From the NCBI RefSeq assembly GCF_900177425.1, contig NZ_LT840184.1, positions 505,482-569,481 of the forward strand: a stretch of 64,000 nucleotides of DNA, read 5' to 3'. The stretch's first letter is position 1. Each line of letters starts with the position of its first letter. Positions 45,150 through 53,541 of the stretch are shown here, piece after piece. The translations under genes and the position numbers were made by a program. The notes beneath the pieces are model-generated. The model searched no databases, was not told the origin of the DNA, and saw only the letters and a list, made by a program, of their open reading frames with translations. Origin of the DNA: Paenibacillus uliginis N3/975 (lineage in GTDB: Bacteria; Bacillota; Bacilli; Paenibacillales; Paenibacillaceae).

Positions 45150-45692
45150 ATGTCCCGTATTGGTCGTAAACCAATTGCTATCCCAAGCGGTGTGGAAGTC
45201 ACACTGGATAACTCTGTAATCACTGTTAAAGGACCGAAAGGTACCCTGACTCGTGAACTGCACAAAGACATGCAGATTACAGTAGAAAACAACGAAATCT
45301 CTGTTGTTCGGCCTTCCGACAACAAAACTCATCGTTCTCTTCACGGCACGACCCGCAGCGTTGTCTCGAACATGGTCAGCGGCGTGACTGAAGGATTCGC
45401 GAAAAACCTTGAATTGGTTGGTGTCGGATACCGCGCAAGCAAATCCGGAGATAAAATCGTTCTGAACGTAGGTTACTCCCATCCGGTTGAAATTACACCG
45501 GAAGCAGGAATCGAGTTTGAATTACCTTCCAACACGAAGATCATCGTCAAAGGAATCGATAAAGAGCGCGTAGGTGCATACGCTGCTAAAATCCGTTCCG
45601 TACGTGAGCCTGAGCCTTACAAAGGTAAAGGGATTAAATATGAAGGTGAACGCATTATCCGTAAGGAAGGTAAGGCCGGTAAGAAGAAATAA
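45150..45692 (+). CDS. rplF: 50S ribosomal protein L6
   Basis: 180 residues with two similar RNA-binding repeats and the C-terminal signature PEPYKGKGIKYEGE. Binds near the sarcin-ricin loop. AGGAGGTG precedes the ATG. The unusually long spacer to rplR (113 bases) contains a hairpin. Confidence 0.97.
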   Translation: MSRIGRKPIAIPSGVEVTLDNSVITVKGPKGTLTRELHKDMQITVENNEISVVRPSDNKTHRSLHGTTRSVVSNMVSGVTEGFAKNLELVGVGYRASKSGDKIVLNVGYSHPVEITPEAGIEFELPSNTKIIVKGIDKERVGAYAAKIRSVREPEPYKGKGIKYEGERIIRKEGKAGKKK

Positions 45693-45749
45693 GGTAGTAA
45701 GCTTTGGGTTTACCCAGGTAGCTTGCTAGCCTGTTTGTCCTTACTTACC
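45693..45749 (+). other. Hairpin in the rplF-rplR spacer
   Basis: GGTAGTAAG (45693-45701) pairs with CTTACTTACC (45740-45749, one bulge). Inside, AAGCT..GGG and CCCAG..AGCTT pair around a TTTA loop. Other spacers in the cluster are about 10-70 bases with no comparable structure, so this may be a protein-binding or mRNA-processing site. Confidence 0.55.
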
Positions 45750-45805
45750 CCATGAGTCTTAAAGTGAAGCTGTTAAGGCAAAACTGAAGGGAGTGAAAGG
45801 GAAGC

Positions 45806-46174
45806 ATGATCACGAAACAAGACAAGAATAAAGCACGTTTGAAAAGACATCTGCGTGTGCGTAAGAAAATTCAGGGCACTGCAGAGCGTCCTCGTCTGAA
45901 TGTGTTCCGTTCTTCGAAACACATTTATGCTCAACTGATCGATGACGTGGCCGGCGTGACTTTGGCATCGGCTTCTACATTGGATAAAGAATTGAGCAGC
46001 GGCATCAACAACGGCGGTAGCGTTGAGTCTGCTCGTAAAGTCGGCGAACTCGTTGCAAAACGTGCAGCAGACAAAGGTTATAAATCGATCGTATTTGATC
46101 GTGGTGGATATTTGTATCACGGACGTATTCAAGCATTGGCTGAAGCAGCTCGCGAAGCAGGCCTTGAATTCTAA
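45806..46174 (+). CDS. rplR: 50S ribosomal protein L18
   Basis: 5S rRNA-binding protein. 122 residues, with the RLNVFRSSKHIYAQLIDD motif and C-terminal YHGRIQALAEAAREAGLEF. GAAGGGAGTG lies upstream of the ATG. Confidence 0.97.
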   Translation: MITKQDKNKARLKRHLRVRKKIQGTAERPRLNVFRSSKHIYAQLIDDVAGVTLASASTLDKELSSGINNGGSVESARKVGELVAKRAADKGYKSIVFDRGGYLYHGRIQALAEAAREAGLEF

Positions 46175-46200
46175 GACATTTTCAAAAGGAGGTAAACGAC

Positions 46201-46698
46201 TTGCGTGTAGATCCTAACACTTTAGAACTGACTGAAAGAGTAGTAAATATTAACCGCGTTGCTAAGGTTGTAAAAGGCGGACGCCGTTTCAGCTTTAGCG
46301 CATTGGTAGTTGTCGGTGATGGCAAAGGTTGGGTTGGAGCAGGTATTGGTAAAGCTGGCGAAGTACCGGATGCAATCCGCAAAGCCATTGAAGATGCCAA
46401 GAAAAACCTGATCCACATTCCATTGGTAGGAACAACAATTCCTCACCTCGTAACGGGTCACTTCGGTGCAGGCCGCGTTCTTTTGAAGCCAGCATCAGAA
46501 GGTACCGGAGTTATCGCTGGCGGACCGGTTCGTGCAGTACTCGAACTGGCTGGCGTAGGCGACATTTTGACAAAATCTCTAGGTTCTTCGAACTCCATGA
46601 ATATGGTCAATGCGACTTTGGAAGGCTTGTCCCGTCTGAAGCGTATTGAAGAAGTTGCCAAGCTTCGCGGCAAATCCGTCGAAGAGCTGTTGGGTTAA
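46201..46698 (+). CDS. rpsE: 30S ribosomal protein S5
   Basis: Fidelity and helicase protein at the mRNA entry. 165 residues with the VVKGGRRFSFSALVVVGDG segment (spectinomycin loop region nearby, no obvious resistance change) and C-terminal KLRGKSVEELLG. TTG start at 46201 after AAAGGAGG. Confidence 0.96.
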   Translation: MRVDPNTLELTERVVNINRVAKVVKGGRRFSFSALVVVGDGKGWVGAGIGKAGEVPDAIRKAIEDAKKNLIHIPLVGTTIPHLVTGHFGAGRVLLKPASEGTGVIAGGPVRAVLELAGVGDILTKSLGSSNSMNMVNATLEGLSRLKRIEEVAKLRGKSVEELLG

Positions 46699-46710
46699 GG
46701 AGGGAATCTC

Positions 46711-46896
46711 ATGGCTAAACTTGAAATCACCCTCGTGCGCAGCGTGATCGGCCGTCCGGAAGATCAGCGTGTGACCGTGAAAACTCTTGGATTGAAAAAA
46801 ATCAACCATTCTGTGGTTCATAATGACGGTCCAGCTATTCGCGGAATGATTAAGAAAGTAAATCACCTGATTTCAGTTCAAGAAATCGAAGGTTAG
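46711..46896 (+). CDS. rpmD: 50S ribosomal protein L30
   Basis: 61-residue bacterial-type L30 (LEITLVRSVIGRPEDQRVTV). AAGGAGGG precedes the ATG; 12 bases after rpsE. Confidence 0.96.
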   Translation: MAKLEITLVRSVIGRPEDQRVTVKTLGLKKINHSVVHNDGPAIRGMIKKVNHLISVQEIEG

Positions 46897-46938
46897 TCCC
46901 GGGATCGTCCCGGATATATTAAGGAGGTGCAACGAACG

Positions 46939-47379
46939 ATGAAGTTACATGAGCTGAGCCCAGCTCCTGGTTCCCGCAAAGAGCGCAAGCGCGTTGGACG
47001 CGGACCAAGTAGCGGTACGGGTAAAACATCAGGTCGAGGTCACAAAGGACAAAACTCCCGTTCAGGCGGTGGTGTACGTCCAGGCTTCGAAGGCGGACAA
47101 AACCCGCTGTATCGTCGTCTGCCTAAACGCGGTTTTGTGAATCCAACTCGGAAAGAGTACGCGGTTGTGAACATCGAAGAACTGAACAGCTTTGCAGCAG
47201 GTACTGAAGTTACTCCAGAAGTTTTGGTCGAGAGCGGAATCGTAAACAATACGAAGAGCGGCATCAAAATTCTTGGCAACGGTGAAGTTACCGTACAATT
47301 GACTGTAAAAGCTAATAAGTTCTCTCAATCTGCGGTAGAGAAGATCGAGGCTGCCGGCGGTAAAACCGAGGTGATCTAA
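46939..47379 (+). CDS. rplO: 50S ribosomal protein L15
   Basis: 146 residues, beginning MKLHELSPAPGSRKERKRVGR with the Gly/Arg-rich tail that penetrates the subunit. The frame opens at a GTG inside the RBS (46927); ATG 46939 after AAGGAGGTG is the start. Overlaps the secY ATG by one base. Confidence 0.97.
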   Translation: MKLHELSPAPGSRKERKRVGRGPSSGTGKTSGRGHKGQNSRSGGGVRPGFEGGQNPLYRRLPKRGFVNPTRKEYAVVNIEELNSFAAGTEVTPEVLVESGIVNNTKSGIKILGNGEVTVQLTVKANKFSQSAVEKIEAAGGKTEVI

Positions 47380-48677
47380 TGTTTAAGACCCTGAAAAATA
47401 TATGGCGTGTGGATGATCTTCGCAAGCGCATTTTATTCACCCTGTTTGTACTGATTATATTCCGTATCGGATCGTTCGTGCCGGTTCCCGGTGTGAACAA
47501 AGATGTGTTTACTCAGTCAAATCAGGCCGGGAATGAATTGTTTGGTTTCCTCAACACGTTCTCGGGGGGCGCACTTCAGCAATTCTCAATTTTCGCCCTT
47601 TCGATTTTTCCATATATTACTTCGTCCATTATCGTGCAGTTGCTGTCGATGGACGTCATTCCGAAGTTTGCGGAATGGGCCAAACAAGGGGAACACGGTA
47701 AAAAGCAGTTGGCTCAAGTCACCCGTTATGGTACGGTGGTCTTGGGTTTGATTCAAGCCTTCGGTATGTCGATCGGTTTTAACCGTCTCTACGGAACCGA
47801 AATGATTCCGAATGCAACCTTCGTTGATTATCTCGTCATCGCGATCGTGCTGACAGCCGGTACCTCATTCTTAATGTGGCTTGGCGAGCAGATCACGGAA
47901 CGTGGAATCGGCAACGGTATTTCCATTATTATCTTTGCAGGTATCGCTGCGGGTATTCCGATGCATATCCGTACAACGATGGAGTCGGAATTTATTCAAG
48001 AAAATCAGATTTTCTTGAATTCCCTGAAGGCTATTATCGTCGTGCTGGTGTTTATCTTTATCGTGGTCGGAGTTGTGTTTATCCAGCAAGGTATTCGCAA
48101 AATCCCAGTGCAGTACGCTAAACGTGTTGTAGGGAACAAGATGTACGGTGGTCAGAACACGCACATTCCATTGAAAATCAATGGCGCAGGCGTCATTCCG
48201 GTTATCTTTGCATCGTCGTTGCTTCAATTCCCTATTATTCTTTCGAGCTTCTTTGCTACACATGCTTGGGCTAAGTGGGTTACCATAAACTTGGCATATG
48301 ATAAACCGCTTGGTATGGTTCTCTATGTATTGATGATCATCGGTTTCACATTCTTCTACACATTCGTGCAGATGAACCCGAACCAGATGGCTGACAACAT
48401 GAAGAAGAACGGCGGTTATGTTCCAGGTATTCGTCCTGGTAAAGCTACCGAGAAGTATCTGACTCGGGTTATGACCCGTCTGACAATGACAGGAGCACTG
48501 TTCCTGGCCGTTATCTCAGTACTTCCTGTGTTCCTTGGAGCGCTAGCAGGACTTCCACGTACGGTTCAAATCGGTGGTACATCCATACTGATCGTCGTAG
48601 GTGTTGCGCTGGATACGATGAAGCAGATTGAAGGCCAGTTGATCAAGCGTCATTACAAAGGATTTATTAATAAATAG
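47379..48677 (+). CDS. secY: SecY, preprotein translocase channel
   Basis: Ten-helix membrane channel, 432 residues. Landmarks are TRYGTVVLGLIQAFG, TERGIGNGISIIIFAGI and the cytosolic loop with QQGIRKIPVQYAKR. Partner of SecE (19425). Start overlaps the rplO stop (TAATG), implying coupling. Confidence 0.97.
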   Translation: MFKTLKNIWRVDDLRKRILFTLFVLIIFRIGSFVPVPGVNKDVFTQSNQAGNELFGFLNTFSGGALQQFSIFALSIFPYITSSIIVQLLSMDVIPKFAEWAKQGEHGKKQLAQVTRYGTVVLGLIQAFGMSIGFNRLYGTEMIPNATFVDYLVIAIVLTAGTSFLMWLGEQITERGIGNGISIIIFAGIAAGIPMHIRTTMESEFIQENQIFLNSLKAIIVVLVFIFIVVGVVFIQQGIRKIPVQYAKRVVGNKMYGGQNTHIPLKINGAGVIPVIFASSLLQFPIILSSFFATHAWAKWVTINLAYDKPLGMVLYVLMIIGFTFFYTFVQMNPNQMADNMKKNGGYVPGIRPGKATEKYLTRVMTRLTMTGALFLAVISVLPVFLGALAGLPRTVQIGGTSILIVVGVALDTMKQIEGQLIKRHYKGFINK

Positions 48678-48758
48678 TCGATAGGTTCCGGTTAGTGATC
48701 AATTTTGCTTCCGGCACCTATTGTGCTGTTCTTACTATAGGCAGGAGGAGGGACTAAG

Positions 48759-49403
48759 GTGAACATCTTATTCATGGGCCCTCCTGGGGCAGGAAAAGGA
48801 ACACAAGCAGAAACCATTGTAAATGAATTCGGCATTCCTCACATCTCTACAGGCGACGCGTTTCGTCTGGCGATTAAACAAGGAACTCCTATTGGGATTA
48901 AAGCGAAAGAATACATTGATCAAGGTCTGCTGGTGCCTGATGATGTGACGATCGGTATTGTGGAAGAACGTCTGCAGCAGTCCGATTGCGAAAAAGGTTT
49001 TTTATTGGACGGTTTTCCAAGAACCCTTTCGCAAGCGGAAGCGCTGAATGACATTCTCTCCCGCTTGAATACTGGACTCGACCATGTCATCAACCTGAAA
49101 GTTGATCGTGAGAAGCTGATGGCTCGTCTTACCGGACGACGCATCTGCAAGAACTGCGGCGCAACTTATCATGTGATCTTTAATCCGCCTAAACAGGAAG
49201 GCGTTTGTGATAAATGCGGCGGTGAACTGTATCAACGCTCCGACGATAACGAAGAGAGCGTGGGCATTCGCTTGGACGAATATATCAACAAAACAGCACC
49301 ACTCCTCACGTTTTATGAACAAAAAGGTCTTTTGCGTCAAATTGATGGTGAACAGGAAATCGGCGCGGTTTCCGCTGAAATTGCGTCCGTACTGCGAGGT
49401 TAA
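48759..49403 (+). CDS. adk: Adenylate kinase
   Basis: ATP + AMP to 2 ADP. P-loop GPPGAGKGTQ at the N-terminus. The lid domain holds four cysteines (CKNC near 130 and CDKC near 150), so it is a zinc-lid type. 214 residues. GTG start after AGGAGGAG. Follows secY as in Bacillus. Confidence 0.97.
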   Translation: MNILFMGPPGAGKGTQAETIVNEFGIPHISTGDAFRLAIKQGTPIGIKAKEYIDQGLLVPDDVTIGIVEERLQQSDCEKGFLLDGFPRTLSQAEALNDILSRLNTGLDHVINLKVDREKLMARLTGRRICKNCGATYHVIFNPPKQEGVCDKCGGELYQRSDDNEESVGIRLDEYINKTAPLLTFYEQKGLLRQIDGEQEIGAVSAEIASVLRG

Positions 49404-49408
49404 GTGTA

Positions 49409-50161
49409 ATGATCATTTGTAAATCCGAAAAGGAACTGGGTCTGATGAGAGAAGCAGGACGGATTGTGGCTGAATGCCACAAACTCCTTTCTGCCCATAT
49501 CGAACCTGGTATTACAACCGGGGAACTGGATCAAATGGCCGACCGGTTCATTCGCAGCCAAGACGCTTTGCCGTCTTTTAAAGGCTACAACGGATTTCCT
49601 TCCAGCATTTGCGCATCAGTTAATGAAGAATTGGTGCATGGATTTCCAAGCAAACGCAAATTAATCGAAGGCGATATCGTTACGTTTGATATCGGTGCAC
49701 AGTTTCAGGGTTACCACGGTGACTCAGCATGGACCTACCCAGTAGGAAAGATTACCGAAGAAGCCCAGCGTCTGCTGGATGTGACGGAAGGTTCTCTCTA
49801 TGCCGGACTTGCGCTAATCAAACCCGATGTCCGCTTGTTTACAATCTCTCATGCCATACAGCGTCATATCGAGGATGCCGGATTCTCCGTCGTTCGCGAG
49901 TACGTAGGTCATGGTGTGGGCACCGAGCTGCATGAAGATCCGCAAATTCCGAACTACGGCATTCCGGACCGGGGACCGAGACTCAAACCGGGTATGGTAC
50001 TCGCGATTGAGCCGATGGTAAACGCCGGTAAGCGCAATGTTAAGACGCTGGAAGACAATTGGACGGTCGTTACGGTCGATGGCTCACTGTGTGCGCATTT
50101 TGAACATACAGTGGCAGTGACTCAGGACGGCATGGAAATTCTGACGAAGTTGGCTGATTAG
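49409..50161 (+). CDS. map: Type I methionine aminopeptidase
   Basis: Removes the initiator methionine. Metal-ligand regions are visible: FDIGAQFQGYHGDSAWT (two Asp), GHGVGTELHEDP (His), AIEPMVNAG (Glu) and CAHFEHTVAVT (Glu). 250 residues. GAGGT in the last codons of adk serves as RBS, so translation is probably coupled. Five bases after adk. Confidence 0.96.
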   Translation: MIICKSEKELGLMREAGRIVAECHKLLSAHIEPGITTGELDQMADRFIRSQDALPSFKGYNGFPSSICASVNEELVHGFPSKRKLIEGDIVTFDIGAQFQGYHGDSAWTYPVGKITEEAQRLLDVTEGSLYAGLALIKPDVRLFTISHAIQRHIEDAGFSVVREYVGHGVGTELHEDPQIPNYGIPDRGPRLKPGMVLAIEPMVNAGKRNVKTLEDNWTVVTVDGSLCAHFEHTVAVTQDGMEILTKLAD

Positions 50162-50170
50162 GTGATCGAC

Positions 50171-50476
50171 TTGAATAAAGAAATCACTCCGCAGATCGGT
50201 CAAATTGTCAAAATTTTGAGAGGCAGAGATGCTGATCAATATGCCGTCATCGTTTCGATAGAAGACAGCAAGTTTGTTAATATTGCGGATGGGAACAAAC
50301 GCAAGTTTGACCAGGTGAAGAAGAAGAATCTTGTTCATCTGGAGCCCCAGCCTTTCATAAGTAGTGAGGTTGTAAACAGTTTGCAAGAAAGCGGTCGGGT
50401 AACGAATGGAAAGCTGCGGTTCGCCGTCAGCCAGTTTTTATCCGACAAATCCAATGCTGATCAGAAAGGAGAATAA
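50171..50476 (+). CDS. KOW-domain RNA-binding protein (L14e-like)
   Basis: About 101 residues; KOW motif near the N-terminus (IGQIVKILRGRDADQYAVIV). Found between map and infA in many Bacillales and presumed to act in ribosome or RNA binding, but no role is established. GTG 50162 directly follows the map stop without an RBS; TTG 50171 has AGGTGA ahead of it and is preferred. infA starts two bases after it. Confidence 0.85.
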   Translation: MNKEITPQIGQIVKILRGRDADQYAVIVSIEDSKFVNIADGNKRKFDQVKKKNLVHLEPQPFISSEVVNSLQESGRVTNGKLRFAVSQFLSDKSNADQKGE

Positions 50477-50478
50477 CT

Positions 50479-50694
50479 GTGGCCAAGGAAGATGTCATTG
50501 AAGTCGAAGGTACGGTTATAGAACCGTTGCCGAATGCAACTTTTAGAGTCGAGCTGGAGAATGGTCATCAAATTCTCGCTCACGTTTCCGGGAAGCTGCG
50601 GATGCACTTTATCCGCATCCTTACAGGTGACAAAGTGGTCATACAATTATCACCATACGATTTGTCCAAAGGTCGTATCACTTACCGTAAATAG
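50479..50694 (+). CDS. infA: Translation initiation factor IF-1
   Basis: 71-residue OB-fold protein occupying the 30S A site (KEDVIEVEGTVIEPLPNATF). GTG start at 50479 after AAAGGAG. The spacer after it carries a hairpin array. Confidence 0.97.
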   Translation: MAKEDVIEVEGTVIEPLPNATFRVELENGHQILAHVSGKLRMHFIRILTGDKVVIQLSPYDLSKGRITYRK

Positions 50695-50700
50695 AATGAC

Positions 50701-50829
50701 GTTCCCCTGGGGAACAAAGGAAAGCTGCGAAGCGGTTTTACTGAAGTAAAACTCAGCAGCGGTTACGAAAAGTTTTGCAACTGCAAAACGACAGTCTAGT
50801 TTTCGAAGCTGGTTTTACAAACGTAAAAC
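50701..50829 (+). repeat. Array of small hairpins between infA and rpmJ
   Basis: GTTCCCC-T-GGGGAAC (50701-50715) is followed by three hairpins of one design, each with a seven-base perfect stem and four-base loop: GTTTTAC/GTAAAAC (50735-50752), GTTTTGC/GCAAAAC (50772-50789) and GTTTTAC/GTAAAAC (50812-50829). They are 37 and 40 bases apart. None is followed by a T-run. Confidence 0.8.
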
Positions 50830-50847
50830 TTGGAGGAGGTAATTAAC

Positions 50848-50961
50848 ATGAAGGTAAGACCTTCTGTGAAGCCTATTTGCGAAAAATGCAAAGTCATTCG
50901 CCGCAAAGGGAATGTAATGGTTATCTGTGAAAATCCGAAACACAAACAAAAACAAGGTTAA
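50848..50961 (+). CDS. rpmJ: 50S ribosomal protein L36
   Basis: 37 residues, MKVRPSVKPICEKCKVIRRK and onward. Zinc ligands C11, C14, C27 and H32 are present, so it is the zinc-binding form. GGAGGAGG precedes the ATG. rpsM starts 18 bases after its stop. Confidence 0.97.
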   Translation: MKVRPSVKPICEKCKVIRRKGNVMVICENPKHKQKQG

Positions 50962-50979
50962 AGAAGGGGGTGTAGCGTA

Positions 50980-51348
50980 ATGGCTCGTATAGCTGGTGTG
51001 GATTTGCCACGTGACAAACGCGTTGAGATCGCCTTGACTTACATTTTCGGAATCGGTAAAACGACTTCTCAGAAAATTATCAAAGAAGCAGGCATCAATC
51101 CGGATACTCGTGTCCGTGATCTTACGGAAGATGAAGTTGGTAAATTGCGTGAAACGATCGATACAGGTGTTAAGGTAGAAGGCGACCTGCGTCGTGAAAT
51201 TTCCTTGAATATTAAACGTTTGACTGAAATTGGCTGCTATCGCGGTGTTCGTCACCGTCGTGGATTGCCAGTTCGTGGACAACGTACTAAAACAAATGCT
51301 CGTACACGGAAAGGTCCTCGTCGTACGGTAGCGAACAAGAAGAAATAA
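50980..51348 (+). CDS. rpsM: 30S ribosomal protein S13
   Basis: 122 residues with the helix-two-turn-helix YIFGIGKTTSQKI region and the basic C-terminus that contacts P-site tRNA. AAGGGGGTG precedes the ATG. Confidence 0.97.
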   Translation: MARIAGVDLPRDKRVEIALTYIFGIGKTTSQKIIKEAGINPDTRVRDLTEDEVGKLRETIDTGVKVEGDLRREISLNIKRLTEIGCYRGVRHRRGLPVRGQRTKTNARTRKGPRRTVANKKK

Positions 51349-51367
51349 GAAAGGGGGATAACAGACA

Positions 51368-51763
51368 ATGGCTAAACCAAAAAAAGTCGTACGTACTAAA
51401 CGTCGTGACCGCAAAAATATTGAATCTGGCGTGGCACATATCCGTTCCACGTTCAACAATACGATCGTAACGATTACGGATCCCCACGGAAATGCTATTT
51501 CTTGGGCGAGCTCCGGCGGCATGGGTTTCAAAGGTTCCCGTAAATCAACTCCATTTGCTGCGCAAATGGCTGCTGAAACAGCTGCTAAAGCAGCAATGGA
51601 ACATGGTATGAAGGCAGTGGAAGTAATGGTTAAAGGACCAGGTGCCGGCCGTGAAGCAGCGATTCGTTCTCTGCAAGCAGCAGGTCTGGAAGTTAACCTC
51701 ATTAAGGACGTAACACCAATTCCGCATAACGGATGCCGCCCACCAAAACGTCGTCGCGTATAA
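51368..51763 (+). CDS. rpsK: 30S ribosomal protein S11
   Basis: 131 residues, platform protein near the Shine-Dalgarno helix. Signature SGGMGFKGSRKSTPFAAQMA and C-terminal HNGCRPPKRRRV. AAAGGGGG precedes the ATG. Confidence 0.97.
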   Translation: MAKPKKVVRTKRRDRKNIESGVAHIRSTFNNTIVTITDPHGNAISWASSGGMGFKGSRKSTPFAAQMAAETAAKAAMEHGMKAVEVMVKGPGAGREAAIRSLQAAGLEVNLIKDVTPIPHNGCRPPKRRRV

Positions 51764-51894
51764 TGAAGTCATCCTGTTAATGTGGTATAAATCCGGTGCA
51801 ATCTGCTAAGAATGGTTGTTTAGGCATACTACATGGATTACTGGATAAGATGACAGTTTCATATAGGAGCGACGTTTGAAGGAGGGGTACTTGC

Positions 51895-52839
51895 GTGATT
51901 GAAATCGAAAAGCCGAAAATTGAGACCGTTGATGTCAATGAAGAAGGAACCTATGGGAAATTCGTAGTAGAACCGCTTGAGCGTGGATACGGTACAACGC
52001 TGGGGAATTCACTTCGCCGCATTCTGTTGTCCTCGCTGCCTGGCGCAGCCGTTACATCTGTTCAGATCGACGGTGTTCTGCATGAATTCTCCACTATTCC
52101 TGGTGTCATGGAAGACGTGACTGAAATCATTTTGAACCTGAAAGCTTTGTCGCTGAAGATTCATTCCGACGAAGAGAAAGTGTTCGAGATTGATGCGGAA
52201 GGCGAAGGGGTAGTTACCGCTGGTGACATTCGTGCAGATAGTGATGTGGAGATTCTTAATCCGGATCTTCATATCGCAACGCTCGGCCCTGGTGCGAGAC
52301 TTCACATGCGTATTTTTGCGAGTCGCGGTCGTGGCTATGTCCAGGCGGATCGGAACAAACGCGATGACCAGCCTATCGGCGTCATTCCCGTCGATTCGAT
52401 CTACACGCCGATTAGCCGTGTAAACTACGGCGTTGAAAACACGCGTGTTGGTCAAGTAACCAACTACGATAAGTTGACACTCGAAATCTGGACGGATGGA
52501 AGCATTCGGCCGGAAGAGGCTGTCAGCCTCGGCGCCAAAATTTTGACTGAACATCTGTTCCTGTTCGTCGGTCTGACCGATGAAGCTAAGGATGCAGAAA
52601 TCATGGTCGAAAAAGAAGAAGACAAGAAAGAAAAAGTGCTCGAAATGACGATCGAAGAGCTGGATCTCTCCGTTCGTTCCTACAACTGCCTCAAGCGTGC
52701 CGGCATTAATACGGTACAAGAGCTGACTACGAAAACGGAAGAGGATATGATGAAGGTTCGTAACTTGGGCCGCAAATCCTTGGAAGAAGTTCAAGAAAAG
52801 CTCGAAGAGCTCGGTTTGGGACTTCGTACGGAAGAATAG
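51895..52839 (+). CDS. rpoA: RNA polymerase alpha subunit
   Basis: 314 residues. N-terminal dimerisation domain (GYGTTLGNSLRRILLSSLPG) and C-terminal DNA/activator-binding domain (LSVRSYNCLKRAGINTVQELT). GTG start at 51895 after AAGGAGGGG. 131-base spacer upstream, with no clear promoter. Confidence 0.98.
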   Translation: MIEIEKPKIETVDVNEEGTYGKFVVEPLERGYGTTLGNSLRRILLSSLPGAAVTSVQIDGVLHEFSTIPGVMEDVTEIILNLKALSLKIHSDEEKVFEIDAEGEGVVTAGDIRADSDVEILNPDLHIATLGPGARLHMRIFASRGRGYVQADRNKRDDQPIGVIPVDSIYTPISRVNYGVENTRVGQVTNYDKLTLEIWTDGSIRPEEAVSLGAKILTEHLFLFVGLTDEAKDAEIMVEKEEDKKEKVLEMTIEELDLSVRSYNCLKRAGINTVQELTTKTEEDMMKVRNLGRKSLEEVQEKLEELGLGLRTEE

Positions 52840-52872
52840 TTCGAGATTGTTCTAGCAAAGGAGGGAAAACAC

Positions 52873-53238
52873 ATGGCATACCAAAAGTTGGGCCGCGACT
52901 CCAGTGCGCGTAAAGCGTTGTTCCGTGACCTGGTAACCGACCTGTTCTTATATGAGCGCATTCAAACAACTGAAGCCAAAGCTAAAGAAGTTCGCTCGAT
53001 CGCTGAGAAACTGATTACGAAGGCAAAGCGTAATGATTTGCATGCTCGTCGTCAAGTGGCTGCATTCGTACGCCGCGAAACGGTTGATGGTGAACAAGAT
53101 GCTATCCAAAAATTGTTCTCCGAAATCGCGCCTCGTTACAATGAGCGTCCAGGCGGATACACTCGTATCCTGAAACTGGGTCCTCGTCGTGGTGACGCAG
53201 CTCCAATGGTTTACTTGGAACTGGTAGATCGCGCGTAG
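52873..53238 (+). CDS. rplQ: 50S ribosomal protein L17
   Basis: 121 residues (YQKLGRDSSARKALFRDL). Last protein gene of the S10-spc-alpha supercluster. AAAGGAGGG precedes the ATG. Instead of the ecfA1-ecfA2-ecfT genes found after it in B. subtilis, it is followed by a gene-free stretch with a structured RNA. Confidence 0.97.
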   Translation: MAYQKLGRDSSARKALFRDLVTDLFLYERIQTTEAKAKEVRSIAEKLITKAKRNDLHARRQVAAFVRRETVDGEQDAIQKLFSEIAPRYNERPGGYTRILKLGPRRGDAAPMVYLELVDRA

Positions 53239-53264
53239 TTAACTCGATCCCGTTAGATCACTCT

Positions 53265-53541
53265 CTGATATCAGGATGCTAACGCATCCGGTGCATTCAA
53301 GAGTGAACAGTGCATTCTGAAGTGACTGTAGTTATGTATGCCCGGCTCCATGCTTGTTTATCCGTCAAGGATGATAAGTTCAGCCTAACCACTCGGGTCG
53401 TGGTTCGAGATGGAACATAGTCGGTTTCCGGCTCATCTCGGCTACCCCTGGGGCATCGTAAACAAGGACCTTCTAGTCATGCGGCTGAACACAAGGGATC
53501 GGCTGGCATGATGAAAAGGAGCTCCTTGGGGGCTCTTTTTT
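53265..53541 (+). ncRNA. Unidentified structured, probably pseudoknotted RNA with terminator, downstream of rplQ
   Basis: No gene is present. The following arms are exactly complementary unless noted. GGATGC/GCATCC (53274-53289). Closing helix ATGCC/GGCAT (53338-53342 with 53505-53509), extended by CCGGCTCC with GGGATCGG. CTTGTTTA (53353-53360) with TAAACAAG (53459-53466). GTTCAGCC (53378-53385) with GGCTGAAC (53483-53490), which crosses the previous helix and so would form a pseudoknot. Hairpins AACCAC/GTGGTT (53387-53405) and CGAGATG/CATCTCG (53406-53440), the latter enclosing AGTCGG/CCGGCT. An intrinsic terminator follows: GAGCTCC/GGGGCTC near 53520-53535 and six T residues. No promoter is evident, so it may be the 3' end of the alpha operon transcript. 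I do not recognise a known family. Confidence 0.6.
53519..53541 (+). terminator. Terminator of the rplQ-downstream RNA
   Basis: GAGCTCC and GGGGCTC pair over seven bases with one T-G wobble around a TTGG-type loop, followed by six T residues. Confidence 0.82.

Noticed and set aside
53400..53440. T-arm-like GGTTCGAGA sequence suggesting a tRNA gene
   Set aside because: No acceptor stem, D-arm or anticodon arm can be built around it. The bases are better explained by the AACCAC/GTGGTT and CGAGATG/CATCTCG hairpins of the structured RNA.
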